A DNA stretch of 64,000 bases from Clostridium sp. BJN0001 (GTDB taxonomy: Bacteria; Bacillota; Clostridia; Clostridiales; Clostridiaceae), in assembly GCF_022869825.1 (NCBI RefSeq), contig NZ_CP094971.1, positions 311,501 through 375,500 of the forward strand. The letters run 5' to 3'. The position numbers were made by a program, and so were the translations under genes. This document shows positions 18,632 through 27,658 of the stretch, one piece after another; positions within the stretch are counted from its first letter, which is position 1, and every line of letters begins with the position of its first letter. Under the pieces are notes generated by a model. It searched no databases. It worked only from the letters and a program-made list of their open reading frames with translations, and was not told the DNA's origin.

Positions 18632-18860
18632 GAATTATCCTAATGTTAAAATATCCGTAATGGAAATTAACAAAGGTTACAGCCGCATTTGTCCTGCAAA
18701 ACATTATGTTATTGCCTTTAAAGCTTGCTGCCTAATCAGAATATCAAATTCTGCTTACACAAATGTTGCATCTCCTACCGTAGCCGCCAGCAAGGTATTT
18801 CGGTTTGGATGAATGCTGATTACGCGAGGGTTCAGTTAATATTCTGAATTAGGATAATTC
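18632..18860 (+). ncRNA. Predicted IS110 bridge RNA, copy 1
   Basis: GAATTATCCTAAT (18632-18644) pairs perfectly with ATTAGGATAATTC (18848-18860), closing a 229-base domain directly upstream of the transposase. Inside, CATTTGTCCT (18686-18695), a hairpin with GCAA/TTGC and ACA/TGT pairs (18696-18715), and CTTTAAAG (18716-18723) have the left guide, stem, right guide layout of a target-binding loop. TTTGTCCT equals the left flank plus core, and CTTTAA equals the right flank of copy 1. A second domain is closed by TCAGAATAT (18736-18744) and ATATTCTGA (18839-18847). It contains ATTACGCGAG (18819-18828), which resembles the complement of the element's own left end (CTCGTATAAT). Confidence 0.7.
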
Positions 18861-18900
18861 CTTTTTAACTTCCTTATTATATTTGAAAGGTGGTGATTTT

Positions 18901-20178
18901 ATGAAGAATATAAATTACTTATCAACGCTATTTGTAGGAATTGATATAAGTTCACGAGAAAATGTTGTTTCTGCTTTAAATTTCAATCAAGATTTTTTAA
19001 TTAAAATGAAAGCGGTCGCGAATACGCAGACCGGTGCAAAGCAGCTTGAAACTATGCTTGTTGATGTATTAAAAAATAATATTTATAGATCTGTAATAAT
19101 TGGATTAGAATCTACTTCGTTTTACGGAGTTCACATCGCTAATTTTTTATCAACAAGTGAAATATTAATGCCATATAAACCATATGTTTATTGTTTAAAT
19201 CCAAAGGAGATTGCTAACTACAAAAAATCATTTAATGACCTCAATAAAAATGATGGTATAGATTCATTTGTAATTGCTGATTTTGCAAGGGTTGGGAGAA
19301 TACATATCGAACCATGGCATGGCTCTCAATATCTTGCTTTGCAAAGACTTACAAGACATAGGCTTCATATAGCAAATTCCTTAACAAGAGAAAAAACCTA
19401 TATGCTTTCAAATGTATTTCTCAAATTTAGTGAATTTGCTTTATTAGATGATGAAAAGCATCCTTTTTCAGACAAATTTGGAGCAACTGCATCATCAATA
19501 TTAACAGAATTTTTGTCTACTGAAGATATCGCAAATACTCCCATGGAGGAGCTTGTGAATTTCGTAAATAAAAAAAGCCGAAAACAAATTTCTAATCCTG
19601 AACTTACTGTTGAAATTCTGCAGCAAGCGGCGCGAAACTCGTATCGGCTTGATAAATGTTTATATGAACCCCTTACAACTTCTATTGCCTGTTCTTTTAA
19701 CTGTATTCAGGCATTTCAAAATCAACTAAAAACTATTAACAGAGCTATCGAAAAAACTGTAAAGGGTTTAAATGCTAACGAATATCAAATCTTGATGTCA
19801 ATCCCTGGATTTGGTCCTGTATACTCTAGTGGTATAATCGCCGAACTAGGTAGCATAAAAAACTTTCCTAACAATGATACCGTTGCAAAATATGCCGGTA
19901 TCGTATGGAAGGAAAATCAATCCGGTAGTTTTAAAGCTGAAAAAACACCTATGAGCAAAGCTGGTAACAGATATTTGCGTTATTATCTTATAGAAGCTAC
20001 TACAAGTGTCATAAGACACATTCCGGAATATGAAAAATTCTATAAAAAGAAATACGCTGAAGTTACTACTCATCAACATAAACGAGCACTTGCGTTAACA
20101 TCTCGTAAATTAATTCGTTTGATTTTTGGATTGCTGGCTAAAAATCAACTCTATTCTGCAGATAGTGTAGATAGATAA
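18901..20178 (+). CDS. IS110-family transposase (DEDD recombinase), copy 1
   Basis: This 425-residue transposase has the two family domains. The N-terminal RuvC-like DEDD domain begins with FVGIDISSREN (first Asp), then GLESTSFYG (Glu) and DSFVIADFARVGR (Asp). A helical middle follows. The C-terminal Transposase_20 domain has MSIPGFGPVYSSGIIAELG, with the serine region acting as nucleophile, then KYAGIVW and PMSKAGNRYLRYYLIEA. The frame is open from a TTG at 18883, but GAAAGGTGGTG at 18885-18895 fits the ATG at 18901. It differs from copy 2 by one residue that I can find (Arg versus Lys in NNIYRSVI). Confidence 0.95.
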   Translation: MKNINYLSTLFVGIDISSRENVVSALNFNQDFLIKMKAVANTQTGAKQLETMLVDVLKNNIYRSVIIGLESTSFYGVHIANFLSTSEILMPYKPYVYCLNPKEIANYKKSFNDLNKNDGIDSFVIADFARVGRIHIEPWHGSQYLALQRLTRHRLHIANSLTREKTYMLSNVFLKFSEFALLDDEKHPFSDKFGATASSILTEFLSTEDIANTPMEELVNFVNKKSRKQISNPELTVEILQQAARNSYRLDKCLYEPLTTSIACSFNCIQAFQNQLKTINRAIEKTVKGLNANEYQILMSIPGFGPVYSSGIIAELGSIKNFPNNDTVAKYAGIVWKENQSGSFKAEKTPMSKAGNRYLRYYLIEATTSVIRHIPEYEKFYKKKYAEVTTHQHKRALALTSRKLIRLIFGLLAKNQLYSADSVDR

Positions 20179-20374
20179 CTTAATACATAATTTGGCGAAC
20201 ATACATTCCCGCCAGACTGTATGTCTATTAGTGTTGACTTTTTTTATAAAAATTATTCAAAATTATTTTCATTTTTCTCTTGACCTATTACCAAATTGCT
20301 TTAACAATTTGTCATTTAGTACGTACATTCTCAATTGCAATTTTTCATTTGAAAAAACTTAATCATTAATAACA

Positions 20375-20403
20375 TTGACTAAAAACGCTATGTTAGGTAT
20401 TAT
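20375..20403 (+). promoter_or_regulatory. Promoter of the DUF2325 gene
   Basis: TTGACT (20375-20380) and TATTAT (20398-20403) are spaced by 17 bases. Downstream, GTTAG-agata-CTAAC (within TGTTAGAGATAACTAACCT) is an inverted repeat with DtxR-like half-sites, ending at the ribosome binding site. Confidence 0.6.
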
Positions 20404-20444
20404 TAATATGTGTTAGAGATAACTAACCTGAAAGGAGAATATCT

Positions 20445-20726
20445 ATGAGTGTTGTAATAATTGGAGGACATGACAGGATGGTCTGTCAATATAAGAAAAT
20501 ATGTAAGGATCATAAGTGTAAGGCGAAGGTATTTACAAAAATGCCTGGAAATCTTAAAGGTCAGATAGGAAGTCCTGATCTTATTATATTATTTACAAGT
20601 ACGGTGTCGCACAAGATGGTAAGATGTGCAACAGCTGAAGCAGAGAAGAGAAATGCGTCAATTGTAAGAAGCCATACAAGCAGTCAGAATGCTTTAAATG
20701 AGATTCTTCAAAAAGTCTGTATGTAA
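20445..20726 (+). CDS. DUF2325 family protein
   Basis: This 93-residue protein matches the DUF2325 pattern: VVIIGGHDRM at the start, a short basic/Cys segment (CKDHKCKAKVF), PDLIILFTSTVSHKMVRCA in the middle, and a final helix with SQNALNEIL. The fold is Rossmann-like. Family members occur in many anaerobes, often near metal or redox genes, with no settled function. A single gene with its own promoter and an AAAGGAG ribosome binding site. The DtxR-like inverted repeat in its leader hints at metal control (inference). Confidence 0.8.
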   Translation: MSVVIIGGHDRMVCQYKKICKDHKCKAKVFTKMPGNLKGQIGSPDLIILFTSTVSHKMVRCATAEAEKRNASIVRSHTSSQNALNEILQKVCM

Positions 20727-20727
20727 T

Positions 20728-21420
20728 TTATTTTTTGGAAATCATATGTTTTTGAGGGCGCAGTGTAATATCTGTTGAAAGTATGTTTGAGCGCATATTC
20801 AAAATAAATTCTACAGCGTCTGCTATATCATCAGGGTTTAAAAATGTATCTAAAGATAAACCTTCTTTAAAATCTGCGTTTCTATAGAAATTGCTTTTTG
20901 TTATGTCTGGATGTATTGTGACTATTTTTACTCCATATTTTCTATTTTCATCAAAAAGGCTTTCTGAAAAATGGGTGAGACCAGCTTTTGAAGCACCATA
21001 TGCACATCCATGAGGACTTGTCTTTTTAGCTTCTATTGATGATATATTTATTATATATCCTTTATTCTTTTTTAAAGTACGCATTAAAATTTGTGAAAGT
21101 ATCATTGGAATTTCAAGATTTATTGTTACTATTTCATGTATTTTTTTTAAGTTTAACTCTTCGTGAAGTCCAAAATAGCCTATACCTGCATTATTAACGA
21201 GAAGAAAAACAGGTGATTTCTTATTTATATTTTTTACAGTATCTATAAAAAAGTGGACATCAAGCATATCACATTTTACCTTTATAAAATTTTCATCATC
21301 TACATCTGAATTTGAAAAATCTCTTCCTACTGCATAGACTTTAAAGCCTAAAGACAAAAGCTTTTTTGATATACTTAAGCCAATTCCTGATGAACCCCCT
21401 GTAACTATTGCATTTTTCAA
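20728..21420 (-). CDS. Short-chain dehydrogenase/reductase family protein
   Basis: This classical SDR oxidoreductase has 230 residues. The NAD(P)-binding motif is TGGSSGIG near the N terminus. NNAGIG follows the fourth strand, with an INISS serine, and the catalytic Y-x3-K is in YGASK. The substrate is not predictable. The frame also has an ATG at 21429, but AAAGGA touches it. The TTG at 21420 is correctly spaced and gives the typical start MKNAIVTGG. It is the last gene of a minus-strand group with splB and a nucleosidase-like gene, 27 bases after splB. Any role in spores is inference from position only. Confidence 0.85.
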   Translation of the reverse strand: MKNAIVTGGSSGIGLSISKKLLSLGFKVYAVGRDFSNSDVDDENFIKVKCDMLDVHFFIDTVKNINKKSPVFLLVNNAGIGYFGLHEELNLKKIHEIVTINLEIPMILSQILMRTLKKNKGYIINISSIEAKKTSPHGCAYGASKAGLTHFSESLFDENRKYGVKIVTIHPDITKSNFYRNADFKEGLSLDTFLNPDDIADAVEFILNMRSNILSTDITLRPQKHMISKK

Positions 21421-21446
21421 AAAAATCATTCCTTTCTTTTAGTTTA

Positions 21447-22475
21447 TTAATTATTTAAAAAGTCATCTGTATAGATTTTATTTTTATCTATATATTTACT
21501 AACAATATAGGAGATATATGATATCATTTTTGTGGATAACTTCTTATTATATGTGCACATTTTATTTTTTGTTTCAAATGGATAATTTAATATTACAGAA
21601 TCAAATCTTGCCTTTCTCATTATTTTAAGATAATATGAGGAAACTCTAAAAACGCCTATGCTTACATCATAGATTTTATCTTTAGGAAGAACTTTAAATG
21701 TTTTTTCAATAAGATTTTTATAATTTTCCTGCCAATTTTTTAGATATAAAACGGGATCAAAGCATATCCTAACATTAAAGCCCTTATCTATCGCTTTTTT
21801 TGCACTTAAAAGTCTTTCATTTAATGATGGAGTTTTAGATTCATAATTTTTTGCAATTGTATCTGGTGATAAAGTCCATGCAAGAATTACATTATCTGAT
21901 GGAGGGACATCTTCTATAGAATTAAAATTTGCACTTTTTGTTCTAAGTTCAATTTTTAAAGCCTTATTTTTCTTTGCAAAGTTTATCCATTGTCTTGCGT
22001 AATGAAGCACATTTTCAAAAGCGAGAATATCAGTATCATATGAAATACATAGATATACTGGATGCTTTTTTAAAAGAGCACTTGTTTCATTAAATATATC
22101 TTCTATATTTACAAATATGACGATATCTGCTGATGGATACATACCTTGAAGATAGCAGTATTCACAGTTATAAATGCAGTTTTTCATGCTTGATGTATAG
22201 TAAAAATATACATTTCCAAAATCATCACAAAACCTTGCACCTTTGTATATAATATTATCAGTTTTTACTGCAAGTATAAGGCTTGGACTTTGTTTTTGAA
22301 GATAAAAATCTTGATGGCTTCTTGAAAAGATATCTTTATAGTGGTCTATTATTACTTTTTCAGAAGATTTAAAGTAGGATAATATCTTCTTAGTATTTGG
22401 ATGATTAAGAGCTTTTTTTTCAATATAAATATGAGAAAAATATTGATTAAATATATCTTTGTTTAATTTTTTCAA
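21447..22475 (-). CDS. splB: Spore photoproduct lyase
   Basis: This radical SAM enzyme reverses the thymine dimer 'spore photoproduct' formed by UV in dormant spores, using SAM and a [4Fe-4S] cluster. It has 342 residues. The cluster ligands are C100, C104 and C107 in NCIYNCEYCYLQGMYP, a signature close to that of characterised SPL proteins. C143 (LCISYDTD) aligns with the hydrogen-donor cysteine region. It starts with TTG behind GGAGGG. It overlaps the preceding nucleosidase-like gene by 29 bases, so translation is probably coupled. It is evidence that the organism makes endospores. Confidence 0.92.
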   Translation of the reverse strand: MKKLNKDIFNQYFSHIYIEKKALNHPNTKKILSYFKSSEKVIIDHYKDIFSRSHQDFYLQKQSPSLILAVKTDNIIYKGARFCDDFGNVYFYYTSSMKNCIYNCEYCYLQGMYPSADIVIFVNIEDIFNETSALLKKHPVYLCISYDTDILAFENVLHYARQWINFAKKNKALKIELRTKSANFNSIEDVPPSDNVILAWTLSPDTIAKNYESKTPSLNERLLSAKKAIDKGFNVRICFDPVLYLKNWQENYKNLIEKTFKVLPKDKIYDVSIGVFRVSSYYLKIMRKARFDSVILNYPFETKNKMCTYNKKLSTKMISYISYIVSKYIDKNKIYTDDFLNN

Positions 22476-23268
22476 GGATGATTTTTCCCTCCTTTTTGCA
22501 TCCGCATTTTAAATTGGATAATGAATCTGTTATTTTAAAAACACCCTTAGATTTTAAATTATTATATTTTATAATGCGTTTTAGCTCATTTTCCATACTT
22601 GATGAAAACTTGAGATTGCAGGAGATAGTGTCTATAGTTTTTACATCATCTTCTGATAAAATGTTAGTCTTATATGAAAAATCATTATCTAATTTATTTA
22701 AAAATGTAATTATTTTATCAGAGTTTTTATAAATAAGTGATTTTACCTTTTCTATATCTTTCTTAATAGAATCATTAAAAAAGTCAGATACTATTTTTAT
22801 AAAAAATATCTGATACGTTTTAAAAAAGTAAGAAGCTGATTCATAAATTCCGCTGCTTTCCATATCGGCAAGAGAACATGATACTGTATCATCTTTTTTT
22901 ACTATAGTAGAAAATGTCTCTATATCACTTTCTTTAAATGGATGTTTAAATAATACATCAGTATAATATGATTTTTTAGTATCATTATCAATTATCTTAT
23001 TTATAAGAAAAGCATCACCTTCATTATTACAATTTTTAGAGCCGCATAAGCCTATATTAAAAATAAAATCTGATGGAGATGGATTTCTCTTTGTAAGAAT
23101 ATAAGTTAAACATATACTAGCTTTTATTTTTCCACATCCAGTTATAATAAGAAGAAAATTTCCACCATAAAAAAGCTGAAATTTTGTTATAGAAGTATCT
23201 TTCTTTAAATTAAGCTTTTTTATAAAAGGTTCTGCTTCTGCATACATAGATGTACATATATAAATCAT
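22447..23268 (-). CDS. Nucleoside phosphorylase/nucleosidase-like protein upstream of splB
   Basis: This 273-residue protein has an N-terminal part (1-170) resembling the PNP/MTAN superfamily: MIYICTSMYAEAEPFI, then IITGCGKIKASICL, FNIGLCGS, the nucleoside-binding DMESSGIYESA motif, and VSDFFND with the catalytic Asp position. A C-terminal extension of about 80 residues, rich in Lys and Cys (NLKCGCKKEG), is not part of that fold. It overlaps splB by 29 bases. Coupling to a radical SAM enzyme suggests it may remove adenosine-type by-products or process nucleosides in spores; this is inference. The ribosome binding site is weak. Confidence 0.7.
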   Translation of the reverse strand: MIYICTSMYAEAEPFIKKLNLKKDTSITKFQLFYGGNFLLIITGCGKIKASICLTYILTKRNPSPSDFIFNIGLCGSKNCNNEGDAFLINKIIDNDTKKSYYTDVLFKHPFKESDIETFSTIVKKDDTVSCSLADMESSGIYESASYFFKTYQIFFIKIVSDFFNDSIKKDIEKVKSLIYKNSDKIITFLNKLDNDFSYKTNILSEDDVKTIDTISCNLKFSSSMENELKRIIKYNNLKSKGVFKITDSLSNLKCGCKKEGKIILEKIKQRYI

Positions 23269-23519
23269 AAAATTTAATGTTACCTGTTTTTACAGTAACT
23301 AGCTCCTTTCCTATTTTTTAGATATTCTATAGCTTAATTATAGCATTATCATTTTTTAAAGTCTTTAATATATCTATAATTAATATAAAACTTAAATACA
23401 GATATAAAAACGGCATAAATAATTAAAAATATTAATATGATAATTAAATATATTGATTAGAAATATTTACAAAATATATTAATAGTGTTAAATTATAAAT
23501 AAAGATTGGGGGGATAATT

Positions 23520-23888
23520 ATGTATAAAGTAATAAATAAATGTCCAGTCTGCTCTGGAAATCTTAAGGTATTAAAGCTTAAATGTGACAGCTGTAATACT
23601 GTTATTGAAAATGAATTTGCATTATCTAAATTTGATTATTTAAATAGTGAGCAGCTTTATTTTATTGAGATATTTATAAAGTGCAGAGGAAACATAAAAG
23701 ATGTTGAAAAAGAACTTAAAATATCTTATCCTACAGTAAGGTCAAAGCTTGATGAAGTAATAGAAGCACTAGGATATAATGTGAAACCTGAGAAAGAAAA
23801 AGATGAATATAAAAAAAGCATACTGGATGCACTAGAAAATGGAGAAATAACTGCATCTGAAGCTATAGAGAAATTAAAAGAAAATTAA
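23520..23888 (+). CDS. DUF2089 family protein (zinc ribbon plus HTH)
   Basis: This 122-residue protein has three parts. The first is a zinc ribbon with CPVC and CDSC pairs (residues 8-29). The second is a helix-turn-helix-like segment (YFIEIFIKCRGNIKDVEKELKISYPTVRSKL, about 50-80). The third is a short helical hairpin, KKSILDALENGEITASEAIEKLKE, of the SHOCT-like kind. This matches DUF2089, a presumed transcriptional regulator that in Firmicutes neighbours YvlB/LiaX-like envelope stress proteins. The gene is followed after 15 bases by another protein starting with the same helical hairpin. Confidence 0.82.
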   Translation: MYKVINKCPVCSGNLKVLKLKCDSCNTVIENEFALSKFDYLNSEQLYFIEIFIKCRGNIKDVEKELKISYPTVRSKLDEVIEALGYNVKPEKEKDEYKKSILDALENGEITASEAIEKLKEN

Positions 23889-23903
23889 AAGAGGTGATTT
23901 TTT

Positions 23904-24293
23904 ATGAGCAAAGATATGGATCAAATTTTAAAAATGCTTGAAGAAGGAAAAATTACGGCTGCAGAAGCTAAACAGCTTATTGAAGCAATTTCAAAAAGTC
24001 AGAATAGTATAATTGAAGTAAAAACTGAGAAGAAGAATTATAATGACAGATTCTTAAAGATAAAAATGATAAGTGATGATGGTAATAAGTTAAATTTTCA
24101 GCTTCCTGTAAAAACTATAAAAGCAATATTAAAAATTTCAGGAAAGCTCCCAATACAGGCAGAAGGAATAAATGGAATTGATATGGCAGATCTTATAAGT
24201 ACAATATCAGAATCATTTGAAAATGAAACTGTTGGAGAAATTTTAAATATCACATCTAATGATGGAAATGTAATAAAAGTAGTAATAGAGTAA
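23904..24293 (+). CDS. SHOCT-like (YvlB/LiaX N-terminal-like) protein
   Basis: This 129-residue protein begins with a bihelical SHOCT-like domain (QILKMLEEGKITAAEAKQLIEAI, residues 7-29). It continues with a beta-rich region (FLKIKMISDDGNKLNFQLPV) and a helical segment. The first domain is also at the end of the preceding DUF2089 protein, so the two probably act together. The pair resembles envelope-stress systems of the YvlB/LiaX type but lacks their long beta-helix domain. A GAGGTGATT ribosome binding site is present. Its function is unknown. Confidence 0.72.
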   Translation: MSKDMDQILKMLEEGKITAAEAKQLIEAISKSQNSIIEVKTEKKNYNDRFLKIKMISDDGNKLNFQLPVKTIKAILKISGKLPIQAEGINGIDMADLISTISESFENETVGEILNITSNDGNVIKVVIE

Positions 24294-24308
24294 ATTAAAG
24301 TTAATTAA

Positions 24309-24398
24309 TTTACTTATTGGAAAAAAGTGATATAATGTATCTATATTATATTACGCAAAGAGGCGCTGATAATCTTTTTAGATTATTAGTGCCTCTTT
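24309..24398 (+). promoter_or_regulatory. Promoter and leader hairpin of the chemoreceptor gene
   Basis: TTTACT (24309-24314) and TATAAT (24331-24336) are spaced by 16 bases. The leader then has a strong hairpin: AAAGAGGCGCTGATAATCT (24357-24375) with AGATTATTAGTGCCTCTTTT (24380-24398), followed by AGTTTTAG. It is terminator-like and stands between promoter and ribosome binding site (AGGGGG, 24406-24411). It therefore either ends the upstream pair's transcript or attenuates the receptor gene. Confidence 0.55.
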
Positions 24399-24419
24399 TA
24401 GTTTTAGGGGGCAGGGCTT

Positions 24420-26579
24420 ATGAAATTAAGGGTAAAATTGGAACATTTTTTATATGGTGGGCTTGAAGAACATTCAAAAAAGGTGTTTGAGGGGATTTCA
24501 AACGGAAGAAAAAAAGCACTTTACAATTGGTTTGATGATAAGTGGGTACAAGTTAATAACATTAAAGAGTCGCTTACAGCACTTCAAAATGATAAAAGTG
24601 TCATAAATAAATATTTAGAAGAAGTAGTAAAAAAGTACGAAGATTTTTGTGAAATCTTTGTTATTGACACAAATGGAAAAGTTAAAGTTTCTTCATGTGC
24701 TAAACATAGAGATTCTAATATGTCTGATTTAGAGAACCTTAAAAAAGGAATTGAAGGGAAAAAGTTTATGTATGGACCATACATAGATGAGCGTACACTT
24801 GATGCAGATATAAACGAAAAGAAATTTTTTGACGAAGTTACTCTTATGTTTTCAGTTCCATATGAAGATGAAGAAAATGAAAAGAGAATATTATGCTGCA
24901 GAGCGTTAAATGATGATATGAGTAATGTAATTCAGGATGAGGACACTCATATATATAAAAATTCAGGGGACAATTATCTATTTATGGTAAAGTCAAACAG
25001 ACAGATAGAAACTGGAGCTGCAATTTCACGAAGCAGGTTTGAGGATAATTTAAAAGAGGGTGTTAAGACTGCAAAGTGGGGCGAAGTAAAGGTAAAAAAT
25101 CATACTGAATTTGAAATAGTATTTACAGATCCCAAAACAAAAAATCTTCATATGGGAATAAAAAATACTATAAGTAATGGACAAAACATGGATGTATGGC
25201 CTGGCTATCCAGATTATAGACACATCTTAGTTGGAGGAAAAGGAACTTTAATAAATCCTCCAAATTCTGATGAAGTCTGGGGTATGATGTGTGAAGGCGA
25301 TATTGATGAGATTTATGATTTTAAAGGAATTAATCTTTATATACCTCTTTTAATATCATCATTTACAGGAATTTTACTTATTTTAAATAATTTAATAAAG
25401 AAATTTATGGATTCATATAATGTATTTTCTGATTTTATAACATGGATTTTAATTTCAGTTTTCTGTATTTTTATATGTAGAAAATTTATTGTTTCTCCTT
25501 TAAATAAAACAGTAGACATACTTCAAGATATAGCAGAAGGTGAGGGAAACCTTACAAAGAGAGTAGATAAGATGTCAAAAGATGAAATAGGAGAACTTTC
25601 AAGATGGTTTAATAAATTTATAAACAGTCAGATGACAATGCTTAAACGAGTAAAAAAATCTTCAAAGGTAACAAAAAAATCGGTAAGCGTAGTTTCTAAT
25701 ATATCTACAGAGATACATGATGCAATAACAACCGTATATGACACTATAGTAAGTCTTCTTGAAAACTTTAAAAATCAGAATAGCGTATTTCAGAATATGA
25801 AAAATAAGTTCTCTGATATTTCTTCATCAATTCAGGAAATGGACAGCCTTATTATTGAAATGTCACAAGTTATTCAAAATACAAATAATAGTTCTAAAGA
25901 AGCTAATAATAATGCAGTTTTATCTCTAAAGAGCATGGAAAATCTTGAAAAAATAATAAAAAATACTGTAAGTTCTGTAACTGAACTTCAAAAACATTCA
26001 GATAAAATAACAAAGGTAATAAGTACAATAGAAGATATAAGCAGACAAACTCAGATGCTTTCTCTTAATGCCTCTATAGAAGCTGCAAGAGCAGGGGAAA
26101 GTGGAAAGGGATTTACAGTAGTTGCAAAGGAGATATCAAAACTTGCACTTGAAACAGAAAGTGCAACAAATTCAATAAGAGATGTAATAAATAATGTACA
26201 AAATCAAACTGAAAATACATGTATTTATGCAGACAAAATAGATAAAAATGTTTACGTATCTATACAAGGAGTAAAAGATACAATAAGTTTATTTTCTGAT
26301 GTAAATAATGATATTAATATGATATCTGACTCAATGAAATCAATATCTTCTGTTACATCAAAACAGAGCAGTGATGTAAATGATGTACTTGTTAGAGTAT
26401 CTGAAGAGGCTGAAAAAGCAAATAGAGTCACAAAAGATAGCTCAAAAGATAGTAAAGAGTCACTAAAAAAGGTAAAAAATATGCTTGAAAATATAAAACA
26501 GCTAAAAAAGGCAACAAATGCACTTTACTATTCATCAGATAATATGGAAGAAATAGTTGAAGGCTTTAAACTTAAGTAG
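24420..26579 (+). CDS. Methyl-accepting chemotaxis protein with unusual topology
   Basis: This 719-residue chemoreceptor has a sensor-like region at residues 1-300 ([39 protein letters not shown], all Cache-like strands) but no N-terminal membrane helix before it. Two membrane helices follow at about 305-323 and 339-354, then HAMP (about 355-410, with GNLTKRV and [13 protein letters not shown]). The MCP signalling domain has its hairpin tip near 540-580 ([23 protein letters not shown]...GFTVVAKEI). The sensor would thus be cytoplasmic unless the true start lies upstream. I see no upstream start with a ribosome binding site: AGGGGG precedes this ATG. The ligand is unknown. Confidence 0.9.
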   Translation: MKLRVKLEHFLYGGLEEHSKKVFEGISNGRKKALYNWFDDKWVQVNNIKESLTALQNDKSVINKYLEEVVKKYEDFCEIFVIDTNGKVKVSSCAKHRDSNMSDLENLKKGIEGKKFMYGPYIDERTLDADINEKKFFDEVTLMFSVPYEDEENEKRILCCRALNDDMSNVIQDEDTHIYKNSGDNYLFMVKSNRQIETGAAISRSRFEDNLKEGVKTAKWGEVKVKNHTEFEIVFTDPKTKNLHMGIKNTISNGQNMDVWPGYPDYRHILVGGKGTLINPPNSDEVWGMMCEGDIDEIYDFKGINLYIPLLISSFTGILLILNNLIKKFMDSYNVFSDFITWILISVFCIFICRKFIVSPLNKTVDILQDIAEGEGNLTKRVDKMSKDEIGELSRWFNKFINSQMTMLKRVKKSSKVTKKSVSVVSNISTEIHDAITTVYDTIVSLLENFKNQNSVFQNMKNKFSDISSSIQEMDSLIIEMSQVIQNTNNSSKEANNNAVLSLKSMENLEKIIKNTVSSVTELQKHSDKITKVISTIEDISRQTQMLSLNASIEAARAGESGKGFTVVAKEISKLALETESATNSIRDVINNVQNQTENTCIYADKIDKNVYVSIQGVKDTISLFSDVNNDINMISDSMKSISSVTSKQSSDVNDVLVRVSEEAEKANRVTKDSSKDSKESLKKVKNMLENIKQLKKATNALYYSSDNMEEIVEGFKLK

Positions 26580-26662
26580 TTACGGTGACATTAAACATTT
26601 TAAAATAGCACTATTTGGGATATAATAAAATATGTACTATAGAGTTTAATGGAGGGATAAAT

Positions 26663-27499
26663 ATGCTTAATATAGGTTGTCATCTGTCAGCATCAAAAGG
26701 ATTTAAGAATATGGCAGAAGAGACAGTAAAAATAAATGGAAATACATTTCAGTTTTTTAGTAGAAACCCAAGAGGTGGAAGCAAGGCAAAAGAAATTGAT
26801 ATGGACGATATTGCTCAATTTTTAAAAATAGCAAAAGAAAATCACTTTGCAAAGATACTTGCTCATGCACCATATACAGTAAATGCGTGTTCAGCAAATG
26901 AAAAAACTAGGGAATTTGCTATTTCTGTACTTTCAGATGATTTAGACAGAATGGAAATTCTGCCAGGAAATCTTTACAATTTTCATCCTGGAAGTCATAT
27001 AAAGCAAGGAGCTGAAGTAGGAATAGAATATATAGCAGAGGCGTTAAATAAAGCTTTAAAAAAGGAGCAGACTACAAAAGTTCTTCTTGAGACAATGGCT
27101 GGAAAAGGAACAGAAGTTGGAAGAACCTTTGAAGAGATAAGAAGCATAATGGATAAGGTTGAGCTTAATGATCACCTCGGGGTATGCCTTGATACATGCC
27201 ATGTTCACGATGCAGGGTATGATATAGTAAATAATCTTGATGAAGTTCTTGAAAAGTTTGATAAAGTAATAGGTCTTGATAGACTTTGTGCAATACATTT
27301 AAATGATAGCAAGAATCCATTTGAAAGTCATAAAGATAGACATGAAAAAATAGGTGAAGGATATATAGGAATTGAAGCTATTGAAAGGATAATAAATCAT
27401 CCTCTTCTTAGAGATAAACCATTTTTCTTAGAAACACCAAATGATATTGATGGATATGCAAAAGAGATTAAAAAACTGAAAAGTTTATATAAGGAATAA
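26663..27499 (+). CDS. nfo: Deoxyribonuclease IV (endonuclease IV, AP endonuclease)
   Basis: This zinc-dependent AP endonuclease of base excision repair has 278 residues and the TIM-barrel EndoIV fold. It has [10 protein letters not shown] at the start, [71 protein letters not shown] and FFLETP, which supply the His/Glu/Asp zinc ligands. The frame is open from a TTG at 26615, but GGAGGG at 26651-26656 and the family start favour the ATG at 26663. It is a single gene and ends at a dispersed repeat. It adds to DNA repair with splB in this region. Confidence 0.95.
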   Translation: MLNIGCHLSASKGFKNMAEETVKINGNTFQFFSRNPRGGSKAKEIDMDDIAQFLKIAKENHFAKILAHAPYTVNACSANEKTREFAISVLSDDLDRMEILPGNLYNFHPGSHIKQGAEVGIEYIAEALNKALKKEQTTKVLLETMAGKGTEVGRTFEEIRSIMDKVELNDHLGVCLDTCHVHDAGYDIVNNLDEVLEKFDKVIGLDRLCAIHLNDSKNPFESHKDRHEKIGEGYIGIEAIERIINHPLLRDKPFFLETPNDIDGYAKEIKKLKSLYKE

Positions 27500-27635
27500 A
27501 GGAAAAGGACAAATGACAAAGGACAAAGGACAAATTAAAGGACAAAGGACAAATGTGGAGATTTCTGCTTGGCGCAGAAACTTTGAATATATGAGCTTCC
27601 GCTTTTTTAGGCGAAAGCTTTTGTCTTTTAAAGAA
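27500..27635 (+). repeat. Dispersed palindromic repeat, short copy
   Basis: Left terminal units (GGACAAATGACAAAGGACAAA and similar) are followed by an H1 variant ATTTCTGC-TTG-GCGCAGAAAC and an H2 variant GCTTCCGC-ttttttag-GCGAAAGC with one mispair. T-rich sequence follows. H3, H4 and the right terminus are absent. It follows the nfo stop and can serve as its terminator. Confidence 0.8.
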
Positions 27636-27658
27636 TTAAAAAAGGGAGATGTTTCAAT

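Larger units (their letters stand above)
18474..20300 (+). mobile_element. IS110-family insertion sequence, copy 1
   Basis: The element has no terminal inverted repeats. It has a long left non-coding end (about 430 bases) followed by a DEDD transposase and a right end of about 120 bases. It is flanked on each side by the dinucleotide CT (18472-18473 and 20299-20300). Reading across the flanks restores TTGTC-CT-TTAACAATTTG, a normal terminus of the dispersed repeat. A second, nearly identical copy lies inverted at 61757-63583. The long left end places it in the IS110 subgroup rather than IS1111. Confidence 0.9.

Noticed and set aside
18576..18812. 78-residue open frame in the IS110 left end (also 63245-63481 in copy 2)
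   Set aside because: It overlaps the predicted bridge RNA, has no ribosome binding site and no protein-like composition.
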